Position numbers and translations under genes: made by a program. From Allomyces macrogynus ATCC 38327 (lineage: Eukaryota > Blastocladiomycota > Blastocladiomycetes > Blastocladiales > Blastocladiaceae), in assembly GCA_000151295.1 (NCBI GenBank), contig GG745331.1, forward strand, positions 249,524-282,594: DNA of 33,071 bases, given 5' to 3'. Position 1 is the stretch's first letter. Each line of letters opens with the position of its first letter. Positions 19,158 to 29,686 of the stretch are shown here, piece by piece. The notes beneath the pieces were generated by a model that saw only the letters and a list, made by a program, of their open reading frames with translations, did not search any database and was not told the DNA's origin.

Positions 19158-20456
19158 AGCCGTTGTGGATGGGGCGGGTGGGCAGACGTCTCATTGGTGT
19201 TGCAAATGATGTGACATTCCTCATATGCAGTCCTACCGCACGCGCCGCAACGCCAAGCAGGCGCGCTCATTGTAAATATGTATTTTTTTTTGGGCATGGA
19301 TGCTGTCGCATCGCCACGGACCCATGGGCATTTGAATATTTTGTCAATTTGTATCGCTCCCCGCTTCTCTTTTTGTTGCTCTCATCACGTTGGCGAAGTG
19401 GCAGCGCCGACACGGGCGACGCGGTTGAGTTGTCTTTGAATAAATATTTTCGAGCGGCCGCGGAAGTGCGGTTACTCTTATGGCACTGGCCCTCGCTCAG
19501 AACACACTTTGAAGGCACTGTCTTCTGGCAAGAAGCATAACAGCAACGAAAGTCAACTGGGCCGGCAAATCCGAAGAGCACTTAAAGCATCAGCAGCCAA
19601 CGAAATAGCGTGGATTCGGCCCCGTCCATACCTTGACATCGGTTGCATTTGGGGTGTGCACCATGATCATCTCCCCACATTTAGGGGACAATCGAGGTCA
19701 CGGTGAGTAAGATTGAACGTTGAGCATCAGCGGCTTGGCTTTGAGATAAGTGAGCAGTCGCGCTTGCTGGACATCATGTTCTTCATGTACCAGCATTGAT
19801 CCACGCTCACGATGACACCTGTTCTGGCCCAATCTTGGAGCAAGGTTTCTGACAAGGATGAGAGCGCACCAGAAGATGGTTGCTTGCCTTCCTCCGCCAA
19901 CGCTAACAACTTGTGGCCCGTCGCAGTTGCTCTTTTCGTTCCTGAATGTGTTATTTACGGGCCGTGCGACCGACTTCCGGAGCAGCAAGAATCAGCCCTA
20001 AATTGAGTGGAAGGACATGTGAGGGTCACGATTTGCACACGATCGCGTCAGCAAGAGTGTGCGAGACAACCGCTTTGCTGGGCAGTCCGTCGTTCGCGAG
20101 GGCGGCCGTCATCCCTCGCGGCCGCATGCAATCGAGCGGCCCTGCAACTTGAGGCAGAGCAAGGATTTCGGCCCGCTGCACTGACCCCCTCCGCTAACGG
20201 TCCGCCGCAGCGCTTCTCGACTTGCGCATCCGCTGCTGCAGCTAGCCGTCACGGCGCCAGCATGGAACGTCGACGACTCGTCATCCGACCGTCCTGATCT
20301 CGAACAAAACCCCATTTTCGTTGGATGCATTAATCGTCGGCAACAAGACCCCGGTCCTCGCACGCAGCAACTCCATTGATTGCAACCTGGACACTTGATC
20401 ACCGCCACTGGACCGACCCGCATCCACGACGATCCCCTCTCCCGGCCCTCGATACC
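19158..20456. other. intergenic region, 1.3 kb
   Basis: No gene I can support. A T-run lies at about 19280. On the minus strand around 19730-19910 one frame reads SLSETLLQDWARTGVIVSVD and DQCWYMKNMMSSKRDC, which has plausible protein composition and could be a decayed element fragment, but it is short and bounded by stops. Confidence 0.4.
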
Positions 20457-22111
20457 ATGCAACAACAACCACCACCGGCCAGCGGACCCGCCGCAAACGG
20501 GACCGTCGACACTTCTCTCCATGCGGCCGGCCTTTCTCGGGTCGTTGAGGTCCCCGGTATGCTGCAGATTCCTGCAGCGCATACAACACAGTCCGACCCG
20601 CTGCACCCTCGCGCACGCCCGAGCATTTCAACTGACCTGCACCGCATGACATAGAGCATGTCTCGACCGTCACCTTCAGCGTCGGCGATGATCTGTCGAA
20701 ATCTACGGCCGCCACGGCCTCATCGCCGCAAGTCCTGACCAAGGAACTGAGAGCCGGTCTCGACCCCACGCCCGCCGCTCGCTCCGCGCCACCGTCGTCG
20801 ACACCGCACCCTCCCGACAAGCCCTCTCCACCGGCCGAAAAACCCGCCAAGACGACTTCCGGCACCAAGTCGCGGCCGTCGTCGAACCCGGGGTCTGCCG
20901 CGTCGTCACCCGCACGCACGCGCAAGATTCCGGGCACCATGGGCAGCGGTACGCCGGCAGGGATGATGGTCTCGGCCATGGCGGTCGCAGGCAAGGCCAA
21001 GAAGACGGCCGACGGACCGGCACCGACTGCATCCAAGTCGACGGCCGCATCGCTGTCCTCGTCATCGGCCGGGACGACGATGACGAGGACCACCAAAACC
21101 GTCGCGTCCAAGTCTGCATCCCCTTCTTCTTCCACGAACCCGTCGCGAAAAACGTCGGCCACGGCTACTGCGAGTCGGACCGCAGCGCCGACCGAGTCGC
21201 GACCGGCGACGGCCCCTGCGCACGCGGCACGGCCCAAAAAGCCCACCGCGTCGTCAACCTCGTCGGCGTCGACGACCAAGGCCGCTGGGTCCGGTCACCG
21301 CGCCGTCAAGTCTGCGCCGACCAAGCGCACGACGGCTGCGGCAACGGCGGGTTCCTCGTCTCACGGATCTCCACCACGATCGCCCGGATCGGATCGGACG
21401 CGCAGTCCGTCGTCGTCGGGGAGCGGGACCAAGGGTAGTCTGACCCCGAAACCGCCGTCGCGATCCGACTCGTCGGGACCCGGTGCCACGAATGGTGCTC
21501 CGGCGGCTGGGACCAAGTCGGCGATTGAGATGATCAAGCTCTCGGTACGCTTCTGCCTTGACTTCCGTTTCTCGTGCACGGGCTCACACTCGTTTCTTCT
21601 TCCGGTACAGCGCCCACCACCCACCAACTCGTGCTGCATCATGCTACAAAAGCACCTTCTCAACGACGTGAACGCCGAGCTGACCGTGATTCTCGAGGAC
21701 AAGGCCGCGCTTGCCGCCAAGCTGGCCGCCGCCAACCACGAGACGGCGCACTTGCTCGAGACCAAGCTGGAACTGACGCAAAAGAACCACGAGCTCGACC
21801 AGAAACTGCGGCTCATGGCACAGACCAACGCGCAGTTGCAGGCCGACTTGGTCGCAGCGCGCGGTGCTGTCACGTCCGGCAACGATACGGTCGAGGCGCT
21901 GCAAAAGAAGCTGGCCGAGGAACACAAGATCAATGCGCAGCTCGTATTTTTCAACCGGTCTCTCAAGACGCAGGTGTGCGAGCTGGAAGAGGCGAAAGAA
22001 GAGGCGGCCAAACAGTTGGCACACGCGCGCATGGAACTCGATCGACATCGGCCAAAGACTCGGCCGGTGAATGGGACTGGAGCGGGTGGGATGGCAGACC
22101 ACAGGGCGTGA
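20457..22111 (+). CDS. Ser/Thr/Pro/Lys-rich protein with C-terminal coiled coil (unknown function)
   Basis: I do not recognise the family. Exon 1 is 20457-20556; exon 2 starts at 20655 after a 98-nt intron (GTATGC...ATAG), reading VVEVP then EHVSTVTFSVGDDL. The frame then runs to TGA at 22111, giving 518 residues. A further 66-nt GTACGC...ACAG segment (21545-21610) has intron features but is open and a multiple of three; removing it leaves 496 residues. About 300 residues are basic and disordered (Ser, Thr, Ala, Lys, Pro), like microtubule- or chromatin-associated linkers. The last part (about 370-500) is a strong coiled coil: LNDVNAELTVILEDKAALA, ELTQKNHELDQKLRLMAQTN, ALQKKLAEEHKINAQLVFFN. 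A cytoskeletal or scaffold role is possible but unproven. The first exon is less certain than the second. Confidence 0.65.
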
Positions 22112-22259
22112 TGGGGGAACGGACCGACGGGTTATATAGATATTGCCCCACTTTTGAATCGATTTGGAGGAAACGGAATAAACCACGAGACATATCTTCT
22201 CCACCCTTCTCCACCTGCCTCCACCCTCGAAAAATGGTTGAATTGCGCATCAGATCGAA

Positions 22260-22990
22260 TCAACCAGTCCCATGCACCACTCCAGACTTCCCTTTCCGCT
22301 CCACCAAGTCCGCTCGCGTCCGCCACGCCGTCGCCCACTCCAAGTTCTTGCCACACCCGCGACCGTCCTGCAGAGCCTGCGTGAGCGCGCGCATGGCCTC
22401 GACGTGCCCGAGGCGCGCGGCACGATGAAAGTAGACGACCGCAAGATCTAGGCTCGCCGGGATCGGAACCGTCGGGACCGTGAGCGCCGCGACATTATCA
22501 GGCGCGACCGACGCGCGCGCTCCACTTCCACTCGCCTGCTCCACCACCGACTTACTCCCACCCACATCCAACCCTCCGGCGGCGGCCCCAGATCCACGAC
22601 CGGCGCGACCGCGCGGACGCCCGCCATATACATGCACCCCAAGTGAAGCATTGCTGACGGCACGGGCCCCAGCAACACCCCAAGTTGGAATGCGTGGTAT
22701 GCCTCGGCACTCCTCCCTTCAGCCCACAACAAGTACCCCCAATTCGCGGCCGCGTGCGCGTGCCCGCCCGTTGTCGCTGCGCGGAGGTACCGTGCCTTCG
22801 CCAACCGCAAATCCCGCGGCACGCCGTTGCCTGACTAGTAACAGATCCCCAAATGGTTCATCGCCACCTCTCACTGTCCCATTGAGGGCTTTGCAAAGAA
22901 CTGTCGGACGTTGGGGTCGTTGGTAGCCCATTTTTCATTCCCGTGCGATTCGGTGTTGAAGGAACACCTGGCGATGGCGCCGTCGTGCCG
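22260..22990 (-). pseudogene. Sel1-repeat (SLR) protein pseudogene
   Basis: Sel1-like repeats are solenoid protein-interaction modules. Reading down the minus strand, one frame gives QFFAKPSMGQ, a TGA (22871-22873), EVAMNHLGICY, a TAG (22835-22837), then SGNGVPRDLRLAKARYL, RAATTGGHAHAAANWGYLL and MLHLGCMYMAGV. The segment containing the two stops matches the Sel1 consensus on both sides, so it is not an intron. A 125-nt GTTGGA...CTAG intron (22448-22572) then joins GPPPE to DLAVVYFHRAARLGHVEAM and ALQDGRGCGKN, ending in TGA at 22260. At least three repeats are visible. The 5' limit is approximate and no convincing start Met is seen. Either the gene is dead or the 5' part has decayed while a shorter product is made; an assembly error would need two separate substitutions. 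Confidence 0.6.
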
Positions 22991-23883
22991 ATGCGGGGGA
23001 TGGCCGGGCGATGATTGCGCATCGTGGCGTTGAGATCGTCGAGTTCTTTTTATTCAGCGGGTCGATTTGATGGCTTTACCAACGTGTGGTTGTTCAGCTG
23101 GTGATCAGCGTCGGTCGATGCGGCGGTTCGGGCAGTCAATCGGGGCAAGGGGCGTCTTGCTTCGGAAGTCGACCAAGGGCAACCTTGGTAAGTTGGTTAG
23201 GGCTGCAGTAAGTTTTGGCCGTGGATGGTTGTGCTGGAGCGTCGCTGCCGTTGAACATTGCTGCTGCCGACGTCGTCGCCGAGAAGGCAAATTAGCAAGC
23301 AATGGAAAAGGGAGGGTGGGAGACAAGTGACTGAAATCCACACGATTTACGCGTGGGCCGAGACATTTCGTGATAATTACAACTCGAACAGGCCACCAAA
23401 AAGACGCGCTCTTTGCTCGACCCTCGACAACCGCGACCACGACGGCGCCGTCCCCACGAACACTTTCGAGCCCGCGATCCCAGGTGCGCCTAGGCGCCCT
23501 GTCCTTGACACTTGTCGCACACCCGCGAGGACCACGAATATTGCAAGCTGCTGTCAATCCGGCCGTCACCCTTCCGCCGCCACGCCCATTTCCGCCCTCA
23601 TTCCGCGACCACGCGCGCGCACCTCGTTCAGATCCTCTATTTCGACTCTCGAAACCTTCTCGTCACGTTCGCGCGGTCGGGGGGAGGCTTCCCGCTCTCA
23701 ACGCGGTGCAAAAGAACTGGCTCGAGCGCCCATCGCGCAACCGAAATCGTCCAATCGCGCGCCCCCCGCGCTATGGTGACGAGTATTGCCTGATCATCCT
23801 CGCTTCGACACGGAACGATCACTCGCACCGGCTCCGACCCGGCACTTCCCAGGCCAACCACGGCCAAAGCGCACGCGCTGACC
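22991..23883. other. intergenic region, 893 bp
   Basis: Lies between the Sel1 pseudogene and the membrane-protein gene, and should contain the latter's promoter and 5' UTR. Overlapping open frames (for example 23258-23779) are Arg/Ser/Pro-rich and unconvincing. I see no RNA gene or repeat. Confidence 0.45.
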
Positions 23884-26800
23884 ATGGACTCGACTGCCCC
23901 CGAGCCGCCGCGACCGCCACCGGCCTCGTCGTCGGTCCTCATGGCCAGCGCGTCGCCCTCGCTCGTCAAGGAAGACGCAAGCCTCGTTGCGCACGACCGG
24001 CTGACCAAGGGCCCCGCGACGGCGATTGGCAGCGGCTCAACAACTGCCGTACTTCTCCCCATGACCGGCGACGCTGACGCGTCGGGGAACAAGCCTTCCA
24101 CCACCACCTCTACCAAACTGCGTGGTGGAGGTGGAGGAGGGAGCGGCGGCGTCGACTTGTGCATCGATACGTGCGCCGTCGGCAACACCACGCGTGCCGC
24201 AGGCATCATTCTCGTTGCGCCCTCGGACCTCGACTCGCCGCTCGACACGGCCGTCCCGCTGCTCTCGGCCGCTTCGACGGACGCGACGCCCGATCCAACC
24301 GTGGGATCCAAGAAGTTAATAGTCAGCGTTAGCGATGCCACGGCGCCCGGGCTCCTCGGGCAAGACGACCCCATGACGCGCGCCACAAGCGTTCAGTCGT
24401 CGTCGGGCGATCCTGACATGACGCCGTCCACGGCGCGGCCACCCCCCACGCCCCTGGGCATGGACGGCGTCGGCGGAGCCGGCGGTATCGAGGACATGAT
24501 GCGCGCGACGGTGGTTCCGGGCCACGCCAATGGCACGCGCAGTCTGCCCGCGGGCGGCGACGAGATGCTCATGGACGGTGGCCGAGGGCGCCACGCGCAC
24601 GGGCACCATCACGGGCGACCCGTGCACGTTGACTTGCCGAACCTGCTTGAGGAAGAGGAGGAAAAGGAGAGTTTTCTCGCCAAACTGCAGCGGCGCGTCG
24701 AGGAGCGACGATCCAAGCTCGAGCAAGTGCAAGTCTACCCGCCGTTGCTCGGCGAGACGTCGTGGTGGCATTTGTCCACGTCGGTCGTGTTTATGGGGCT
24801 CGCGATCCTCAACATGGCGATTAACATCAAGATCATTTTCGAAGTCGCGACGCCCGCGGCCGAGGTCGTGGCCGCTTACAACGTCTTCCACTTGATCTTG
24901 CTCTACGGGCTCGCCAAGGACGCGTTCCGGTTCGTCGCGTTTCTCTTGCTGCTCGCGACGGGCGCATGGAACCATCCGGCGCTCAAGTGGCTCTACGCGT
25001 TTATTGCGCACTCGCCGTTCTTGCTCCCGCTGTTCCTGTCGCAGCGGCACCGGCCCAAGCTGATCCCGGCGTTGTCCTACTTGAACCACCCGAAGAGTAC
25101 GCTGGCAGTTGCTTTCGATTTTTTCGTGTTCGGACCGAACCTCACCCAGTGGTCGCATGAATGCTAGTCGTCTTCTGGGACATCTTCTTTGGCGACGTGC
25201 CGTCGGCGATCCTGTCGTTTCTGGCCAAGTACAACAACAAGTGGGAGGTGTTCACGTACCTGACCGTGGCGTCGATTTTCGTCACGACGCTGTTCCGGCT
25301 CACGAGGTTCCTGTGGATTGCGCTGCTCATGATGAACGAGTATGGCCAAAAGCGCGCACGCGCGTCGCGGCTGCTCAAGCACCTCTACCTGTGGGGCCGT
25401 GGGCTCGAATACTACATTGTGTTTCTGGGTCCGTCTCTTCTCCACCTTCCAGCGGCTCTGTGTGATCGCGTTCTGACCGGCCTCGGGTGGTTCTGTAGGC
25501 GAGGATGCCGACAAGCAAAAGCTAATGTTCGTTTCCCCTCTTCACCTTGCCTCGGGTTCTCGAGCGCTTGACCGCTCACGATTTTCTTGACCATCGTCTA
25601 CAGCCAACACGTCAAGTCTCGGGTGCAGGACTTTCAAGAAATGAAGGCACAGCACATCCAAGATGCGTGGGCCAAGGGTTTCAAGTCGATCATCATCCTC
25701 AACACGCTGCAGTCGATTATGAGCTTGCTCAGCGGCATCTACCGGTTCCAGCTCGACAAGACGCCCGACGTGAGCGACTATGTTGATGACGTCCGTGTTT
25801 CTTGCCTGCGTTCTTGAAACGCGACCACCGCCCGAAACTAATCGGCGCTATCACCCATAGTTCGAGTACACGATCAAGGAGTACGAGAGTGAGCTCATGT
25901 CGATGCGCGGCAAGGCGCTGTGGAAGCTCACGGTCAAGGACCGGCACATTGAGCTGATCACCAAGCTGTGGGCCAACCCGCTCGTGCGCATGGCGCTCGT
26001 CAAGTTTCAGACGACGAATGCCGACAAGTGGAACGAACGCCGGTTCACGCGCATCATGGGCGTCAAGGACATTCTCGACGATCCGCACCAGATCACGTCG
26101 TTGCTGAGCACGTCCTTGACGGTCGACGAGTAGTACGTCAACACTTTCTTCCCAGGTGGGCCGTGCTTTCTATCGCTGAAGCACCGTTCTGGCCTTGTAG
26201 CTGCTTAGACAATGCGCAGCGCATTCTCGCCGACGACTACGAGCCGACACCGCAGGACCTGGCGCACATGCCGATCAGTTTGACAGAGCTGCTGTTCACG
26301 GAACTGTGCAAGTCGACGAGCTACCACATCAAGGACCGGATTCTCGCCAACAACATTTGCATTCTCGACGTGCCGAAAAGGTTTTCTCGGTCGCGGTTAC
26401 AAGCCTTGGTACCCATTTACGCTCCGTTCGGCCCGACCACCCTCTCCACATCGTCTCACCTTTGTCTTTCCCATCCTAGATCCCCTTTTGCCAGACCGTC
26501 ATCGTTTTCCTCGATATGAACAAGTTTGACGAGCTCGTGACCGTGACCCGCGCGCGCCCGAAACCACCAACGACCACGACCACGACCACGACCCCCAGCG
26601 GTGCGGGTGGCGCCAGCTCGTCGACGCCCAACGTCCTCGGTAGCCAGCCGCTCCTCGGCCCGCCGGGCCTCGGCGCCAACATCATGGCGGGCGCGTCGGG
26701 CATGCATCTCGGCGCATCGATCTTGCTCCCGTCCGAGCAGTCGCTCACGGCGGCACCCAAGGGCTCGTCGATGCACCTCGCGGCGCCCTCGTCGACCGGC

Positions 26801-27478
26801 AAACTTGACCAGATCGAAGTCTCGACCATGGACCTGAACGGCGCACCGCTTGCGGCGGGTACCGCAGCGGGTCCATCGACGGCGACACCAAACGCACCGG
26901 CGGCCGCGGGCGCCGGTAGCGGCGGTGGCGGCAGTGAAGACAATGCAATCAAGCCGCGTTTGCTCGTGGATATCGAGTTTTTCGAGCGCATGTGCACGAT
27001 GCGCGACAAGAACAACATGGTCACAGGTGTTCTTGTGTTTTGGAAAAACTATAACGCGTTCAAGGCTCGCGTCAATGCGCCGGGAACGCTCGCCAACTTC
27101 ACGACGCTCTACCCGGACTACAGCGAAAAGTCGCACGGTACGCGCGGACTCTGTCGGCACGAGTCGGGCTTGGACTCGGTCCTCGAATGACGGCTTACTT
27201 TCGACCGATAGGCACGCTCAACGGGCCCAACGTGATTCGGTACTTCAAGCGACGCATCCTGCGCGCGGCCAATCCGACAGACCGCTACGTGTCGATCATT
27301 CCGGACTGGGAACTCAACAAGCGCTTCGATCTTTTCGCGACTCTCAACGAAGTCATTTTCGACCATTATGTATTTGGCGTCGTTCCGCTCCTAATTCGTT
27401 CATTTCCGCTCTCGTATGGCTCGGAATTGATGCTGACGGTGTTTGTGCTCGTCCTAGGTCGTTCACCGAGTGACTTGA
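23884..27478 (+). CDS. nine-exon multi-pass membrane protein of unknown family
   Basis: Exons by my model are 23884-25096, 25168-25428, 25499-25526, 25604-25790, 25861-26132, 26201-26408, 26480-27137, 27212-27369 and 27458-27478, giving 1001 residues; all phases agree. Introns are 68-88 nt. Residues 1-240 are disordered (Ser/Thr/Gly/Pro, a Gly run, a His-rich HGHHHG). An acidic run and charged helix follow (255-283), then hydrophobic segments near 300-322, 329-363, 371-387, 405-427, 432-463 and 525-550, making about six to seven membrane spans. FFGDVPSAILSF loosely recalls the 'EDVPQ' motif of XK-related and similar eukaryotic membrane proteins; I do not assign it. The soluble C-terminal half contains EYTIKEYESELMSMRGKALW, a low-complexity insert with eight Thr, and YFKRRILRAANPTDRY. 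The 28-nt exon and the junctions at 26132/26201 and 26408/26480 are the least certain. Without the last intron the protein would end at 27669 instead. Confidence 0.72.
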
Positions 27479-28339
27479 TCGGGTGGAGAGGCCGAGGTGG
27501 GCGTGCGACTGTACGTCCGCGCCATCATGTCGTGCGAGAACGGTATCGTATGATTGCTGACCATTTGGGATCCGCTGCCGTAGTTGGTGCGCTGGTTGAC
27601 ATTCATGGACGTGGATGGGACGGTGGTGCGGGCGGACTGTACACACGTAGAGCGAGAATAGGAACGTAGTTACAGCTTGAAAATCTCCTTTCGATTCTGA
27701 TGTCGAATCCCGTCGCTCGTTGCTCAATTTGCTCTTCGGCATTGATGTCAAATGCCAATCATGGGCAAGCGCGAGTGACAAAGGGAATCGACGCCATTTC
27801 CGAAACTCACATCGACGCTTCTCAAAGTTCTCCACACCTAAAGCACAATAGTTGCCAACAAATCAAATCAAAGTGGTTCGGACACCAAGCAACCCATTGG
27901 TCAGATCTGACACGTGAGTGGCGTCTCGCAGGTGTCTCCCACCGTGCCGACACAGCGCCGGCGGCCGACTTTCGGCACGCTGCTGACCTCCCATTTCACG
28001 ATCTCCTCGCTTTATTTTTGGTGTGCAGATAGTTTGTGGTGCACCCTGCAAATTATTCTATTCTGGTGTCCGTTGGTTGTGTGAGCGGTCGTCAGCGCTC
28101 GTGTTTCGGTGATGGGTCAATAGTGGCCAAATTACGTGGGCAATGAGTCAACGAGGTCAACCTGCTTAGTGGCCGAGATGGGTCAGGAACAGGTCCGTGG
28201 AATCTCACCATCAAAATGAGAGAGTAAATCGACCAAGGGCTATGTGATGTGAGTGGCGAGAAAATGGTATTAAAATCCGAAACCACCACAACCCCATCTA
28301 TAACCACGAAGTGGTTCCTAATCACCGACCAATGTCACG
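27479..28339. other. convergent intergenic region, 861 bp
   Basis: Lies between two convergent genes, so it should hold both 3' UTRs and terminators. It is more AT-rich than the coding parts. Short open frames (for example 27700-28032) have no recognisable features. Confidence 0.5.
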
Positions 28340-29238
28340 CTACCGAATAAACGGAATCCCGACCTTGGTGCGCGCGCGGTACGTGACATACTCGGTCTCG
28401 AAAAACTTGACGAGCAACTCCTCCTCGTACGGAATGCGTTCGCGGAAGAAGTACCAGAGCGCGCCGGCGTAGGCAAAGGCGCAGACGAGGTTTCCGCACA
28501 GGAGCTGCGTGCCGACACCCCACCAAAAGTAGCCAAAGTAGGACGGGTGTCGCAGGTAGGAGTAGACGCCCGTGGTCACGAGCTCGTGGTTGAGCCGCTT
28601 GTAGTGCTCGATCAAGTGGCTGAAGTTGGTGCCGGCCTGTATCATGGCCAGCGATCGCGCGGATTGACCGACGAGGACGAGAGCAAGGCCTGTTTGAGGG
28701 TGGAGAAGGATTAGTGAGCGTCACGGAGCGTGGCCGTATTGCGGAGGAAAACGGACCGACGAAGCGGAGCAGCAAGGGCCACGACTGGGCCCATGACGGA
28801 AACAAGAAGCCGACGACGAGCGACTCGACGAGCGACGCGATGGTCGCGGCCACGTACTCGGGTCCGTGCGGGATCAAGAAAGCTGCAATCAAGACCGATC
28901 TGTCAGAGCACTGTGCCGGAAAAATAGATCTATCGTGCTTGAGCGCACTTACACCCGAGATTCAGCTTGGGCGCATTGTAGAGCGCTGTAACCTCGTACT
29001 CGAAAAAGTGGAAGACGGCGAGCGCGACGAGGTAGAGGCCAAACCATTGGAGGGTGGTGCCGAGGAACGCGAGCGCGAGACCCAGGCCAGCGACTCCTCC
29101 TACACCAAACGCGTAAAGGGCAATGTTGTGTGGAGAATGGGTCCCATCGAGCAGGCGTGGGCGCGCAAAGTCGCGCTGCATCGTGGCGCCAAACGGCGAT
29201 GTTTGGCGAGGAGCTGCAGATGGCCTTGGAACGGCCAT
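28340..29238 (-). CDS. STE14: protein-S-isoprenylcysteine O-methyltransferase (ICMT/Ste14)
   Basis: This ER membrane enzyme methylates the C-terminal prenylcysteine with S-adenosylmethionine, the last step of CaaX processing. Exons are 28953-29238, 28757-28882 and 28340-28689 (introns 70 nt GTAAGT...GCAG and 67 nt GTCCGT...ACAG), giving 253 residues (yeast Ste14 is 239). Membrane segments include ALYAFGVGGVAGLGLALAF and LYLVALAVFHFFEY. Splicing joins ALYNAPKLNLG to SFLIPHGPEYVAA, and LLLRFVG to LALVLVGQSARSLAMIQAGT, both matching the family. The catalytic C-terminal region is intact: NFSHLIEH, HELVTTGVYSYLRHPSYFGY (RHPSY at 184-188), WGVGTQLL, RIPYEEELLVKFF and the end GIPFIR. The start could also be the internal Met twenty codons in (MQRDFARPRLL). 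Divergent from the BIR-protein gene. Confidence 0.92.
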
Positions 29239-29364
29239 GGTATCGAAGCGGGTGCTGATCCACGGAGTGTGCGACAGTCGCGTGTTGGTTGCCCTTGATC
29301 CGGTCCAAGGAACAATCTGCTGGTGCTGCGCGCAATGAACGCGGTTGTAGCGACGGTGGAGGAG

Positions 29365-29404
29365 GATGTGTGCGGATGTGTGCGGATGTGTGCAGATGTG
29401 TGCG
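29365..29404. repeat. 10-bp tandem repeat, four copies
   Basis: GATGTGTGCG is repeated four times (third copy ends in A), in the 448-bp divergent region between ICMT (start 29238) and the BIR-protein gene (start 29687). Ten bp is close to one helical turn, so each copy faces the same side of the DNA. Confidence 0.85.
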
Positions 29405-29686
29405 TGGCGAAGATGGTCGTGAAGCGGTCCGCCATGGCCGATTTTTTGGCAGAGTGCGATGGGCCGCGGTAGATGCGGTCACGCCGCTGTCACACTAGGC
29501 TCCACCGCAACACCACCGCATGCGGCCACTCGCAGAGCAAAGTTGTCCTTGTCGTCGGCAACGTCTCTCCACACACCGTCCCCATCATCGCTCGCAACGG
29601 CCATCAACTTGCCGCATTACAGCCTCCAGCTTGGATCTTGCCCGCCTGACGAGTATTGCGGCCCGACCACGCAATTTGCGCCCAGC

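Noticed and set aside
19727..19909. Minus-strand 60-codon frame as a transposase piece
   Set aside because: The peptide is plausible but too short and unlinked to any element end to support a call.
22833..22874. A 40-nt GT...AG intron that would remove both stops in the Sel1 gene
   Set aside because: It would delete a consensus Sel1 segment (EVAMNHLGICY), break the downstream frame, and be far shorter than other introns here.
25147..25167. A roughly 20-nt intron joining the first two exons of the membrane protein
   Set aside because: Too short; a 71-nt intron with a GTACGC donor at 25097 restores the frame and fits the other introns.
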